Shown here one piece after another: positions 1-8,267 of a stretch of DNA of 64,000 nucleotides. Position 1 is the first letter of the stretch. The number at the start of each line of letters is the position of its first letter. Under the pieces are notes generated by a model that was given only the letters and a program-made list of their open reading frames with translations, ran no database searches and was not told the DNA's origin. Both the position numbers and the translations under genes were made by a program. Origin of the DNA: Burkholderia sp. USMB20 (GTDB lineage Bacteria > Pseudomonadota > Gammaproteobacteria > Burkholderiales > Burkholderiaceae); assembly GCF_000949135.2 (NCBI RefSeq), contig NZ_JTAN02000012.1, forward strand, positions 791,731 through 855,730, given 5' to 3'.

Positions 1-2
1 AG

Positions 3-185
3 GCGCTCGCCAATCCCGCGTCGGTCAACTGCGAGAAGCTCGGCGGCCGCCATGTGATCCGCAACCTGTCGAGCGGGCAGGTCGGCATGTGCGTGTTCAA
101 GGACGGCCGGGTGTGCGACGAATGGGCGCTGTACCGCGACGACCGCTGCGTCGGCGGCGGCGGCGCCAAACGCGTGTCGAACTGA
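3..185 (+). CDS. DUF333-type small protein, 3' end only
   Basis: The window opens inside this gene; the last 60 codons are present and end at TGA 183-185. The visible part reads [17 protein letters not shown], a Cys-containing Asn-Pro-Ala-Ser start typical of the DUF333 (putative hemolysin / YoaF-like) family, followed by [19 protein letters not shown] with two further Cys and a Trp, also family-typical. Such proteins are usually short secreted proteins or lipoproteins of unknown role; the signal sequence would lie upstream of the window. Family assignment is from recognised motifs, function unknown. Confidence 0.75.
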   Translation, partial: ALANPASVNCEKLGGRHVIRNLSSGQVGMCVFKDGRVCDEWALYRDDRCVGGGGAKRVSN

Positions 186-298
186 GGCCGGGCGCGGCCG
201 GGCGGCGGCCCGCGGGCCATGCGTCGCAGCGATCCCTCCGTTCGCCCCCGGCCGGTGCATCCGGCATGCCCGTAAGCGTCTTGTTATACTCGGCGCCG

Positions 299-355
299 CC
301 CGGGGACGACCCCGGGCCATTCGCTTCAACGGGGACGGCCCCATCCGATCCGGAG
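299..355 (+). promoter_or_regulatory. Guanidine-II (mini-ykkC) riboswitch
   Basis: Two GC hairpins with the diagnostic ACGR tetraloop lie just before the exporter gene. P1 is 299-305 paired with 310-316 around loop ACGA (306-309). P2 is 331-334 paired with 339-342 around loop ACGG (335-338). A 14-base linker separates them and the Shine-Dalgarno GGAG (352-355) follows P2. This is the architecture of the guanidine-II class, in which guanidinium stabilises a P1-P2 loop-loop contact and frees the ribosome binding site. Genes of the SMR/SugE (Gdx) family are its known targets, which matches the gene at 365. Confidence 0.93.
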
Positions 356-364
356 TACGTCGAG

Positions 365-685
365 ATGGCGTGGGTATGGTTGTTGATCGCCGGTTTGCTG
401 GAAGTGGCCTGGGCGGCCGGCATGAAATCGTCCGAGGGTTTCACGAAGCTCGGACCGTCGGTGGTGACGATCGTGGCGGCGCTCGCCAGCTTCGGGCTGC
501 TCGCGGTCGCGATGCGCCAGTTGCCGCTCGGCACCGCGTATGCGGTATGGACGGGCATCGGCGCGGTCGGCGCGTTCGTGTTCGGGATCGTGATGATGGG
601 CGAGGCGCTCACCGCCGCCCGCGTCGCGAGCGCGTCGCTGATCGTGCTCGGGCTGATCGGCCTGAAGCTGTCGTCGGCTGCGTGA
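365..685 (+). CDS. sugE: SMR-family guanidinium exporter (SugE/Gdx)
   Basis: 106-residue, four-helix small multidrug resistance protein. The essential membrane glutamate is E13 in LLEVAWA of helix 1, and helix 3 carries the Gdx/SugE-type [11 protein letters not shown] stretch. Family members work as dual-topology homodimers in the inner membrane and exchange guanidinium for protons; some also move quaternary ammonium compounds. The start ATG at 365 is fixed by GGAG 352-355 nine bases upstream and by the riboswitch before it. Expression is expected to rise with guanidinium through the guanidine-II element at 299-355, which supports the Gdx rather than the multidrug subtype. Confidence 0.93.
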   Translation: MAWVWLLIAGLLEVAWAAGMKSSEGFTKLGPSVVTIVAALASFGLLAVAMRQLPLGTAYAVWTGIGAVGAFVFGIVMMGEALTAARVASASLIVLGLIGLKLSSAA

Positions 686-761
686 CGCCGCCGCGCCGGC
701 CGGCGCCCGCGCCCGGCCGTGACGCACTGCGGAATTGCGGCGGCCCGCCTGCCAGCCTGTC

Positions 762-767
762 TATAAT
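762..767 (+). promoter_or_regulatory. Candidate -10 box TATAAT
   Basis: A perfect TATAAT stands out in GC-rich DNA between sugE and the DUF4126 gene, 134 bases before the latter's start. No -35 hexamer is found at 16-18 bases; the nearest TTG (735) is too far away. It may be an activator-dependent or weak promoter for the genes from 901 onward. Confidence 0.4.
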
Positions 768-900
768 GGAACGCATTCGGGCCTGAATGCCGCTGCGCCG
801 TTCCCGGCAGGCGGCACCGGTTGCCACGCGCCGCGCGGCCGGTCATACCGACTCGATCCGATCAATCGGCAAAGCGCACGGAAAGTGCAAGGAGAGGGCC

Positions 901-1518
901 ATGATCGAAGCCATTTCGCTCGGCGCGGGGCTCGCGTGGGCGAGCGGGCTGCGCCTTTACCTGACGGTGCTGATCGCCGGCGTGCTCGCGCGGGTCGGCT
1001 GGCTCCATTTGCCCGACACGCTGGCGGTGCTGACGTCGCCGTGGGTCATCGGCGCCGCCGCCGTGCTCGCCGTCACCGAATTCCTTGCCGACAAGATTCC
1101 CGCGTTCGATTCGCTGTGGGACGCCGTCCACACCTTCATCCGCATTCCGGCCGGCGCGGTGCTGGCCGCCGGTGCGCTCGGCCATGCCGACCCGACCGTG
1201 CTCGCGGTCGCCGGGCTGGCCGGCGGCACGCTCGCCGGTGCCGCGCACGTCGCGAAGGCCGGCACGCGCGCGCTGATCAACCTGTCTCCCGAGCCGATCT
1301 CGAACTGGGTCGCATCGTCCACCGAAGACGGCCTCGTGTTCGGCGGCCTCGCACTCGCGTTCTTCGTTCCGCTCGCATTCCTCGTGCTGCTCGCGGCGTT
1401 CATCGCGGCGTCGGCCTGGGCGCTGCCGCGTCTGTGGCGCGGCGTGTCGGGCGGCTTCCGCGGGATGGCGAACCACATGGTGTCGCGGCTCAACTCGATC
1501 GGGGGCAAGCGCGATTGA
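901..1518 (+). CDS. DUF4126 domain integral membrane protein
   Basis: 205 residues, almost entirely hydrophobic, with about five predicted membrane segments (near residues 5-28, 42-62, 78-98, 100-115 and 145-180). The N-terminal LGAGLAWASGLRLYLTVLIAG and the FLADKIPAFDSLWDAVHTFIRIPAGA stretch are typical of DUF4126. No catalytic motif is visible and the family has no established function. The start at 901 has an AGGAGAGG ribosome site about 4-10 bases upstream (around 890-897). The stop codon overlaps a possible TTG start of the downstream FtsX-type permease, suggesting translational coupling. Confidence 0.85.
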   Translation: MIEAISLGAGLAWASGLRLYLTVLIAGVLARVGWLHLPDTLAVLTSPWVIGAAAVLAVTEFLADKIPAFDSLWDAVHTFIRIPAGAVLAAGALGHADPTVLAVAGLAGGTLAGAAHVAKAGTRALINLSPEPISNWVASSTEDGLVFGGLALAFFVPLAFLVLLAAFIAASAWALPRLWRGVSGGFRGMANHMVSRLNSIGGKRD

Positions 1519-4130
1519 AGGCGCCGTCAACCGCCGAGCGGCAGCGTCCTGACCCTTCGCCGGCCGGGCGGCCCGGCCATGCCGGCCGCTTCGGCTGGCA
1601 CGACCTGATCCGCCAGGCCGCACGGATGACCGCACGCGACTGGCGTGCCGGCGAACTGACGCTGCTGGTGCTCGCGCTGGTGCTCGCGGTCGCCGCGCTG
1701 ACGAGCGTCGGTTTCCTCGCCGACCGGTTGCGCCAGGGGCTCGAGCGCGACGCGCGCCAGATGCTCGGCGCCGATTTCGTCGTGCGTGCCGACCATCCCG
1801 TCGATCCGTCGTTCGATCGCGAGGCGCGCGCACTCGGCCTGCGCACCGCGACGACCGCGATCTTCCCGAGCATGATCGCGTCGGCCGCCGGCGGGCAGGC
1901 GAGCGACGCGGCGCCCGCGCGCCTCGCGGCCGTGAAGGCCGTGTCGCCCGGCTATCCGCTGCGCGGCGCGGTCGAGATCGTGCCGGCCGGCACCGCCGCC
2001 GCGCACAAGGCGGTCGCGATTCCCGCGCCCGGCACCGTGTGGGCCGATCCCGCGCTGCTCGATGCTTTGCATCTGAAGGCGGGGGATACCGTGCGTGTCG
2101 GGTTGCGCACGTTCACGGTCGCCGCGTCGATCTCCCGCGAACTCGATCGCGGCTTCTCGTTCGTCAATTTCTCGCCGCGGCTGATGATGCGCGCGGACGA
2201 GCTTGCCGCGACCGGGCTCACCGGCTACGGCAGCCGCGTCACGTACCGGCTGCTGGTCGCCGGCGACCCGGCGGCCGTCGCGCGCTTCGAGGCCTATGCG
2301 CACGGGCGCGTCGACGGCGGCAAGCTGCGCGGCGTCGGTCTCGAATCGCTGCAGGAAGGCCAGCCGCAAGTGCGCCAGACGCTCGATCGTGCGCGCCATT
2401 TCCTGACGCTCGTCGCGCTCCTGACCGCATTGCTCGCGGCGGTCGCGATCGCGATGGCCGCGCAGCGCTACATGCGGCGCCATCTGGACGGCTGCGCGAC
2501 GATGCGCTGCCTCGGCGTGAGCCGGCGCACGCTCGGCGCGCTGTTCGCGCTCGAATTCGCCGGCCTCGGCGTCGTCTCGGGCGTCGCCGGCGCGGTGCTC
2601 GGCTACGGCGGCCACTGGGCGCTCCTGGCGGCGCTCGGCGGCCTGATCGACGTCGCGCTGCCGCCGCCGACGCTTTGGCCCGCGCTCGTCGGTATCGGCG
2701 CCGCGCTCGTGCTGCTGCTCGGCTTCGCGTTGCCGCCGCTCGCGCCGCTCACGCGCGTGCCGCCGGTGCGCGTGCTGCGGCGCGACTGGGGCGACGCGTC
2801 GCGCACCGCGTGGGCCGCGTATGCGCTCGGTGTCGTGCTGTTCGCGGGGCTGCTGATCGTCGCGGCGGGCAACCTGAAGCTCGGGCTGATCGTCACGGGT
2901 GGGTTCGCCGGCGCCCTGGTCGGTTTCTCGCTGATCGCGCGGCTCGTGCTGTACGCGGCGGCGCGCGCGGTGCGCGATGCGCGCGTGGCGGCGGGTATCG
3001 GCTGGCGCTATGCGCTTGCGTCGCTGCACCGGCGCGGCACGGCGAGCGCGCTGCAGATCACCGCGCTCGCGCTGGGCCTGATGTGCCTGCTGCTGATCGC
3101 GATCACGCGCAACGATCTCGTCGCCGGCTGGCGGCAGTCGATGCCGCCCGATGCACCGAACCAGTTCCTGATCGACATCCAGCCCGACCAGCGCGACGAC
3201 GTCGCGGCGTGGCTCGCCGCGCACGGCGTGCGCGATGCGGCGCCCGCGCCGACGGTGCGCGGCCGGCTCGTCGCGATCAACGGCAAGCCGGTGAACCCGG
3301 ACGCGTATCCGTCCGACGAGGCGCGCCGGCTCGTCGACCGCGAGTTCAACCTGTCGTATACGACCGAGCTGCCGCCCGACAACCGGATCGTCGCAGGCGA
3401 CTGGTTCGGCAATTCGGCCAGCCCGCAGATCTCGATCGAGGCCGGGCTGGCGCAGACGCTGAACGTGAAGCCGGGCGACACGCTGCGCTTCGACGTGACG
3501 GGGCTGACGGTCGATGCGCCGGTCACCAGCGTGCGCAAGCTCGACTGGGGCACGTTCCGCGTCAACTTCTTCGTGCTGATGCCGCCGCCGGTGCTGAAGG
3601 ATTTCCCGGCCGTCTACCTGACGAGCTTCCACCTGCCGGCCGAGCAGGCGGCGCTGCTCGATCCGCTGATCGCGCGCTACCCGAACCTGACCGCGATCGA
3701 CATCGCGCCGATCCTCGCGCAGCTGCAGCGGATGATGCTGCAGGTGGTCGGCGCGGTGCAGTTCCTGTTTGCGTTCACGCTCGCGGCGGGCGTGCTGGTG
3801 CTGTACACGGCGCTGGCCGGCTCGCGCGACGAGCGCGTGCGCGAGGCCGCGCTGCTGCGCGCGCTCGGCGCGTCGCGCGCGCAGGTCAATGCGGTGCAGC
3901 GCGCGGAATTCATCGTCGTCGGCGCGCTGGCCGGCGCACTGGCTGCGGCGGGGGCGATCGCGGTCGGCTGGGTGCTCGCGTCGCGCGTGTTCGAGTTCCG
4001 GCTCGCCATCGATCCGTGGCTCGTGCCGGCCGGCATCGCGGCCGGCGTCGCGTGCGCCGGTGCGGCCGGCTGGCTGAGCCTGCATAATGTGTTGCGGCGC
4101 CCGGCGCTGCAGTCGCTGCGCGACGCCTGA
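1515..4130 (+). CDS. FtsX-type ABC transporter permease (YbbP-like)
   Basis: About 871 residues with the layout of large MacB/FtsX-domain permeases: an N-terminal helix after TARDWRAGELTLL, a periplasmic domain, a four-helix block with VALLTALLAAVAIAMAAQR, a second periplasmic domain, and a last FtsX block near residues 740-860 containing ERVREAALLRALGASRAQV. E. coli YbbP is the nearest model; it works with a separate ATPase (YbbA), and none is encoded nearby. I place the start at TTG 1515, overlapping the previous stop as TTGA, with GGGG about 10 bases upstream. ATG 1626 (MTARDW) is the alternative and would give 834 residues. Role unknown; export or release of lipids or lipoproteins is a family-based guess. 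Confidence 0.85.
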   Translation: MKAPSTAERQRPDPSPAGRPGHAGRFGWHDLIRQAARMTARDWRAGELTLLVLALVLAVAALTSVGFLADRLRQGLERDARQMLGADFVVRADHPVDPSFDREARALGLRTATTAIFPSMIASAAGGQASDAAPARLAAVKAVSPGYPLRGAVEIVPAGTAAAHKAVAIPAPGTVWADPALLDALHLKAGDTVRVGLRTFTVAASISRELDRGFSFVNFSPRLMMRADELAATGLTGYGSRVTYRLLVAGDPAAVARFEAYAHGRVDGGKLRGVGLESLQEGQPQVRQTLDRARHFLTLVALLTALLAAVAIAMAAQRYMRRHLDGCATMRCLGVSRRTLGALFALEFAGLGVVSGVAGAVLGYGGHWALLAALGGLIDVALPPPTLWPALVGIGAALVLLLGFALPPLAPLTRVPPVRVLRRDWGDASRTAWAAYALGVVLFAGLLIVAAGNLKLGLIVTGGFAGALVGFSLIARLVLYAAARAVRDARVAAGIGWRYALASLHRRGTASALQITALALGLMCLLLIAITRNDLVAGWRQSMPPDAPNQFLIDIQPDQRDDVAAWLAAHGVRDAAPAPTVRGRLVAINGKPVNPDAYPSDEARRLVDREFNLSYTTELPPDNRIVAGDWFGNSASPQISIEAGLAQTLNVKPGDTLRFDVTGLTVDAPVTSVRKLDWGTFRVNFFVLMPPPVLKDFPAVYLTSFHLPAEQAALLDPLIARYPNLTAIDIAPILAQLQRMMLQVVGAVQFLFAFTLAAGVLVLYTALAGSRDERVREAALLRALGASRAQVNAVQRAEFIVVGALAGALAAAGAIAVGWVLASRVFEFRLAIDPWLVPAGIAAGVACAGAAGWLSLHNVLRRPALQSLRDA

Positions 4131-4172
4131 GCGTCGCCGGCGGCCCCGACTATCCCGTTTCCGATTATCCGT

Positions 4173-4583
4173 ATGACCGATGTGAATGATGAAGCGCCGT
4201 CGCAGCCGACGGCGTTCGAGCTCGTGGGCGGCGAAGCCCGCGTGCGCGAGATGGTGGACCGTTTTTACGACCTGATGGACCTCGAGCCCGAGTTCGCGGA
4301 GATTCGCGCGCTGCATCCGGCGTCGCTCGACGGCTCGCGCGACAAGCTGTTCTGGTTCCTGTGCGGCTGGCTCGGCGGCCCCGATCACTACATCAGCCGG
4401 TTCGGCCATCCGCGGCTGCGCGCCCGGCACCTGCCGTTCCCGATCGCGTCGGTCGAGCGCGATCAGTGGCTGCGCTGCATGGCGTGGGCGATGGAGGACG
4501 TCGGGTTGCCCGAGCCGCTGCGCGAACGGCTCATGCATTCGTTCTACGACACGGCCGACTGGATGCGCAACCGGCCCGGTTGA
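4173..4583 (+). CDS. Group II truncated hemoglobin
   Basis: 136 residues, the usual size for a 2-over-2 globin with a short N-terminal extension. Recognisable residues are Tyr32 at B10 (DRFYDLM), the proximal His86 at F8 in RARHLPFPI, and Trp99 at G8 (DQWLRCM), the hallmark of group II. The globin core begins near FELVGGEARVREMVDRFY. Such proteins bind oxygen and often handle nitric oxide or peroxide in the cytoplasm. It starts 42 bases after the FtsX-type permease. Identity is secure; the physiological ligand is not determinable from sequence. Confidence 0.93.
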   Translation: MTDVNDEAPSQPTAFELVGGEARVREMVDRFYDLMDLEPEFAEIRALHPASLDGSRDKLFWFLCGWLGGPDHYISRFGHPRLRARHLPFPIASVERDQWLRCMAWAMEDVGLPEPLRERLMHSFYDTADWMRNRPG

Positions 4584-4687
4584 TCGACCGGTACGCCGCT
4601 GTCCGGACGCCGGGCGAACTGCGTCTGGGCGGCCGGCGCGGTGCGGCGCGACACTGGTCGTTTCCCCATCGATACGAGGTTCGCCCG

Positions 4688-5419
4688 ATGATGACCCAGG
4701 CCCTGTTTCGCGACGATGCCTATCTGACGCAGTGCGAGGCCGTCGTCGCGGCCGTCGGCGAAGACGGCATCCGGCTCGACCGCACCGTGTTCTATCCGCT
4801 CGGCGGCGGGCAGGCCGGCGACAGCGGCACGCTGACGCTGCCCGACGGCAGCACGATCGCGATCGTCGACACGCGCAAGGCGAAGTTCGAAGGCGCAACC
4901 CCCGACGATGCCGTGCACGTGCCCGAGGCGGGCCAGGAAGCGCGCGTCGCGGCGCTGGCACCCGGCGCGCGCGTGGTCGCGGACATCGACTGGCTGCGCC
5001 GCTACCGGCACATGCGGCTGCATACGGCCGCGCACCTGATGTGCGCGGTGCTGCCTTACCCGGTCGACGGCTGCAGCGTGACGGCCGACTACGTGCGGCT
5101 CGATTTCGCGACGTCGGACACGATCGACCGCGTCGACGTCGAGCGCCGTCTCGCGGAACTGGTCCACGGCGCGCATGCGGTCACGACCGAATGGATCGCC
5201 GACGCGGAGATGGCCGAGCGCCCCGAGCTCGTGCGCACGATGAGCGTGAAGCCGCCACTGGGGCTGGGCCGCGTGCGGCTGCTGCGCATCGAAGGTGTCG
5301 ATCTGCAGCCGTGCGGCGGCACGCATGTGCGCAATACGTCGGAAATCGGCGACCTGCGGGTCGCCAGACTTGAAAAGAAGAGTGCGCGGACACGGCGCCT
5401 CGTGCTGGAGTTTGCATGA
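4688..5419 (+). CDS. AlaX-type alanyl-tRNA editing protein
   Basis: 243 residues resembling the editing and C-terminal parts of alanyl-tRNA synthetase. An N-terminal barrel contains FYPLGGGQAGDSG (residues 35-47). The zinc-binding editing site is HTAAH (H112, H116) plus CGGTH (C209, H213). AlaX proteins hydrolyse Ser-tRNA(Ala) or Gly-tRNA(Ala) in trans, protecting translation fidelity. ATG codons at 4688 and 4691 are both possible starts. The stop overlaps the start of the DUF924 gene as ATGA, so the two are translationally coupled. Confidence 0.92.
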   Translation: MMTQALFRDDAYLTQCEAVVAAVGEDGIRLDRTVFYPLGGGQAGDSGTLTLPDGSTIAIVDTRKAKFEGATPDDAVHVPEAGQEARVAALAPGARVVADIDWLRRYRHMRLHTAAHLMCAVLPYPVDGCSVTADYVRLDFATSDTIDRVDVERRLAELVHGAHAVTTEWIADAEMAERPELVRTMSVKPPLGLGRVRLLRIEGVDLQPCGGTHVRNTSEIGDLRVARLEKKSARTRRLVLEFA

Positions 5420-6033
5420 CGATCGACAACCTGACGGACAGCGCCGCGGCGCTCGATCCGCAAGCGCGCGAGATTCTCGATTTCTGGTTCGGCGAACCGG
5501 ATTCGGCGGCGTTCGGCCACGCGCGCAAGGTGTGGTTCAACGGCGGCGCGGCGTTCGACGACGTGCTTCGTACGCGCTACGGTGCGTTGCTCGACGCCGC
5601 GTGCGACGGCGCGTGCGATCACTGGGCCGACACGCCGCTCGGCGCGCTCGCGCTGATCGTGGTCCTCGACCAGTTCTCGCGCAACATTCACCGCGGCACG
5701 CCGCGCGCGTTCGCCGCCGATCCGAGAGCGCTGGCGCTTGCGCGGCGCGTCGTCGCGGCCGGGTGGGACGCGCAGTTGCCGAGCGGCCATCACCGCGCGT
5801 TTGCGTACCTGCCGTTCGAACATGACGAGTCGGACGCGAGCCAGCGCGAGGCCGTGCGCCTGTGCGCGGGCATTCGCGGCGAGGCCGGGTGTGCGAGCTA
5901 TCACGACTTCGCGTTGCGTCATGCGGCCGTGATCGGGCGTTTCGGCCGTTTTCCGCACCGGAACGCGATTCTCGGCCGTGCATCGACCGATGCGGAGGCG
6001 GCATTCCTGCGCGAGCCCGGCTCGTCGTTTTGA
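5416..6033 (+). CDS. DUF924 family protein
   Basis: 205 residues with the family signature ILDFWFGEPDS near the start and LIVVLDQFSRNIHRGTPRAFAAD in the centre, followed by HHRAFAYLPFEHDESDASQ. DUF924 proteins are all-helical, TPR-like and cytoplasmic; no enzymatic role is established. The start overlaps the stop of the alanyl-tRNA editing gene by four bases (ATGA). Family assignment is confident, function unknown. Confidence 0.9.
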   Translation: MTIDNLTDSAAALDPQAREILDFWFGEPDSAAFGHARKVWFNGGAAFDDVLRTRYGALLDAACDGACDHWADTPLGALALIVVLDQFSRNIHRGTPRAFAADPRALALARRVVAAGWDAQLPSGHHRAFAYLPFEHDESDASQREAVRLCAGIRGEAGCASYHDFALRHAAVIGRFGRFPHRNAILGRASTDAEAAFLREPGSSF

Positions 6034-6106
6034 CGGGCAGGGTGGCGGGATGGCGGGCATGAAGCCGCGCTCGCGCGCCGCTTGCCTGGTCTTGCGGATA
6101 TGACGA

Positions 6107-6127
6107 CGGCGCCGTTTCGCGGCGCCG
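6107..6127. terminator. GC hairpin between convergent genes
   Basis: An 8-bp perfect stem (6107-6114 with 6120-6127) with loop TTTCG lies between the convergent DUF924 and GT39 genes. It lacks a clear T-run on either strand, so it may be a weak bidirectional terminator or only an RNA-stabilising hairpin. Confidence 0.45.
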
Positions 6128-6134
6128 CCTTGCA

Positions 6135-8078
6135 TTACTTCGTTTCGTGCATTTCGTGCGCCTCGGGCGTGCGCACGTAGACGCGCAGCAGCTCCTCGTC
6201 GTCGCCCGGGCGGGCGCCGGTCCAGAACAGTTTCCATTCGCTGCCCGGTGCCGGATCGACGGCCCGCACGCCCTGGACGATCATCCACGTGCAGCGCGTC
6301 GTCTTCGCGTCGTCGATCGGCGTGTGCTGGATACCGGAGAAGTAGTACATCATCGGCGCTTCCGATTCGCCGAGCCCGTGCAGGCTCGCCATGCAGTCGC
6401 CGTCGCTCCACTCGAGCGCGAGATGCGCGTTCAGGTCGTCGAACACCGATCGGTAGCTCTTCGCGACGTCGAGCCACGGCAGCAGCAGCGTATAAACGAG
6501 ACCCCACGCGACCAGCGCGCCTGCGCCCCACGACAGCGCGCCGCGCCACAGGCCGGTCGTGCGCAGCTTCGGCAGCAGCGACAGCCAGCCGACCGTCAGC
6601 GCGAGCGCACCGATCACGAGCCCGGGCACGATCGGCATGGTCCAGTCGAGCGGCAGCCAGCGGCCGAGCACCGCGAGGTTCGCGCGCGATGCACCGGGAT
6701 CGGCCATGACCGCCCAGATCATCCACGCGAGCGCGACGACGGTGCCGAACAGCAGGCGGCTCAGGTAGTCCCATGCGAGATGCAGCCCGCGCGGCAGGCG
6801 GTCGATCGCCTGCGCGGCGACCAGCGCGAGCGGCGCGAAGAACGGCAGGATGTAGAGCTGGCGCGAGGTCGCGGACACTTGCAGCACCGCGAGGCCGATC
6901 CCGGCGAACAGCACGGGCAGCGCGATGCGCGGCGTGCGCCAGTCGCGCCATGCGCCGCGCGCCAGCGCGACGATCGCGAGCGGCGCGACCGGGAAGCCGA
7001 GCAGCAGGAACGCACGCAGGATGAAGAACGGCTTGTCGTTTTCCGCACCGAGTTCCGGCACCGAGAAACCGAAGAAGCGGCCGACGTTGTTGTCCCAGAA
7101 CCACGTCATGAACAGCGTCTCGGAACGCAGGAACAGCGCGGTCGGCCAGATGAGCGCGAACGGTGCGAACACCAGCGCGGCGACGCCGAGCGAGCGTGCG
7201 AACGCGCGCGTACGGCAGGCGGGGTAGAGCACCAGCGCGCCCGTGAGCGTGGCCGCGAACACGAGCGGCACGAACAGCCCCTTCGCCATCAGCGCGATGC
7301 CGACACCCGCGCCGAAGAGCGGCGCGGCCCAGCGGCCGGACGGCCGCACCGGCAGCCCGTGCCGCATCTGCCGCGCCTGCGCGACGTGCCGCATCACGAG
7401 CTCGAGCAGGCCGCAGAAGCCCATTGCGGTACCGGCGAACAGCGCGACGTCCGTCATCATGTCGTGCACGTGCTTGATGACGACGAGCGTGCCCGCGCTC
7501 AGCACGACGGGGCCGATCACGCGCAGGTCGAGCCAGCTGTCGGCCCGGCCGGCACTGCGGGCCGCGCGAGCGATGAAGCCGAACGCGAGCGCCGCGAACA
7601 GCGCGCTCGCGAGCCGTGCCGCGTCGTGCAGCGGCATTACCCGCTGCAGCAGCCACGCGAGGCTCGTCGCGACCCATGCGTAGAGCGGCGGCTTTTCCAT
7701 GAACGGCTGGCCGGCGCTGGTCGGCACGACGAAGTCGCCCGTCTCGAGCATGTGCTGGATGATGCCGAACGTATAGGTTTCGTCCTGCTTCCACGGATCG
7801 TGGCCGAGCACGCCCGGCAGCGTATACGCGCACACCAGCGCGGCAACCAGCAGCCAGACGCGCCAGCCGAGCCGGAGGACGCGATCGCGGGTGGCGTTAG
7901 GCGCGGTGGCGCCGGCCACGGCAGGCGTGCCGGCGCCATCGAGTGTCGCGCTGAGGTTGGGATCGGCGGCTGAGCGTGCGTGCGCGGCCGAAGCGGGCAC
8001 GGCCGTGCGTCGCCGGCCGGGCGCTGCGGTTCCTGGCATGGAAAAGATCTCGGTCGGGTCAAGCCGGTCCGGCGACAT
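6135..8078 (-). CDS. GT39-family membrane glycosyltransferase (PMT/ArnT-like)
   Basis: 647 residues from ATG 8078; an internal ATG at 8039 would give 634. A Pro/Ala-rich cytoplasmic tail of about 70 residues is followed by roughly 11-12 membrane helices. The first periplasmic loop holds HDPWKQDETYTFG, with the acidic DE pair expected of the catalytic base in polyprenyl-phosphate-sugar glycosyltransferases, and then GQPFMEKPPLYAW, typical of bacterial PMT/ArnT-like enzymes. Members transfer a sugar from an undecaprenyl-phosphate donor to lipid or protein on the periplasmic face. Donor and acceptor cannot be read from sequence, and no other polysaccharide or arn genes are adjacent. No clear Shine-Dalgarno distinguishes the two starts. 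Confidence 0.85.
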   Translation of the reverse strand: MSPDRLDPTEIFSMPGTAAPGRRRTAVPASAAHARSAADPNLSATLDGAGTPAVAGATAPNATRDRVLRLGWRVWLLVAALVCAYTLPGVLGHDPWKQDETYTFGIIQHMLETGDFVVPTSAGQPFMEKPPLYAWVATSLAWLLQRVMPLHDAARLASALFAALAFGFIARAARSAGRADSWLDLRVIGPVVLSAGTLVVIKHVHDMMTDVALFAGTAMGFCGLLELVMRHVAQARQMRHGLPVRPSGRWAAPLFGAGVGIALMAKGLFVPLVFAATLTGALVLYPACRTRAFARSLGVAALVFAPFALIWPTALFLRSETLFMTWFWDNNVGRFFGFSVPELGAENDKPFFILRAFLLLGFPVAPLAIVALARGAWRDWRTPRIALPVLFAGIGLAVLQVSATSRQLYILPFFAPLALVAAQAIDRLPRGLHLAWDYLSRLLFGTVVALAWMIWAVMADPGASRANLAVLGRWLPLDWTMPIVPGLVIGALALTVGWLSLLPKLRTTGLWRGALSWGAGALVAWGLVYTLLLPWLDVAKSYRSVFDDLNAHLALEWSDGDCMASLHGLGESEAPMMYYFSGIQHTPIDDAKTTRCTWMIVQGVRAVDPAPGSEWKLFWTGARPGDDEELLRVYVRTPEAHEMHETK

Positions 8079-8118
8079 GGGCCGGGACCAATAAGGGTCG
8101 CATCGAGGCGAAATGACA

Positions 8119-8139
8119 GCCGGATGACCGGCCGTTTTT
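8119..8139 (+). terminator. Plus-strand hairpin with T-run, upstream of the GT39 gene
   Basis: Stem 8119-8123 with 8128-8132 (loop ATGA), followed after CG by five T (8135-8139). It has the look of a small intrinsic terminator for plus-strand transcription, although the flanking genes run on the minus strand. Confidence 0.4.
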
Positions 8140-8227
8140 GGCTTGGCGCTAGTAGAACACGGAACCGTTACGGATGTTTACTGAAACAGCCGCGATATTG
8201 TGGAGATTTGTGGTGTCGTGACCACGG

Positions 8228-8249
8228 ACGGCCGCGGTCGGCCGTTTTT
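8228..8249 (+). terminator. Plus-strand intrinsic-terminator-like hairpin
   Basis: Perfect 7-bp stem 8228-8234 with 8239-8245, loop CGGT, then T-run to 8249. It points along the plus strand, against the neighbouring minus-strand genes. It could protect the SDR gene from opposing transcription or end an unannotated small RNA. Confidence 0.45.
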
Positions 8250-8267
8250 CCGCCTTTTGGGGCGGGA

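Noticed and set aside
1527-4961. 1144-codon minus-strand frame opposite the FtsX-type permease
   Set aside because: Arg-rich shadow frame; the plus-strand frames contain real membrane helices and family motifs.
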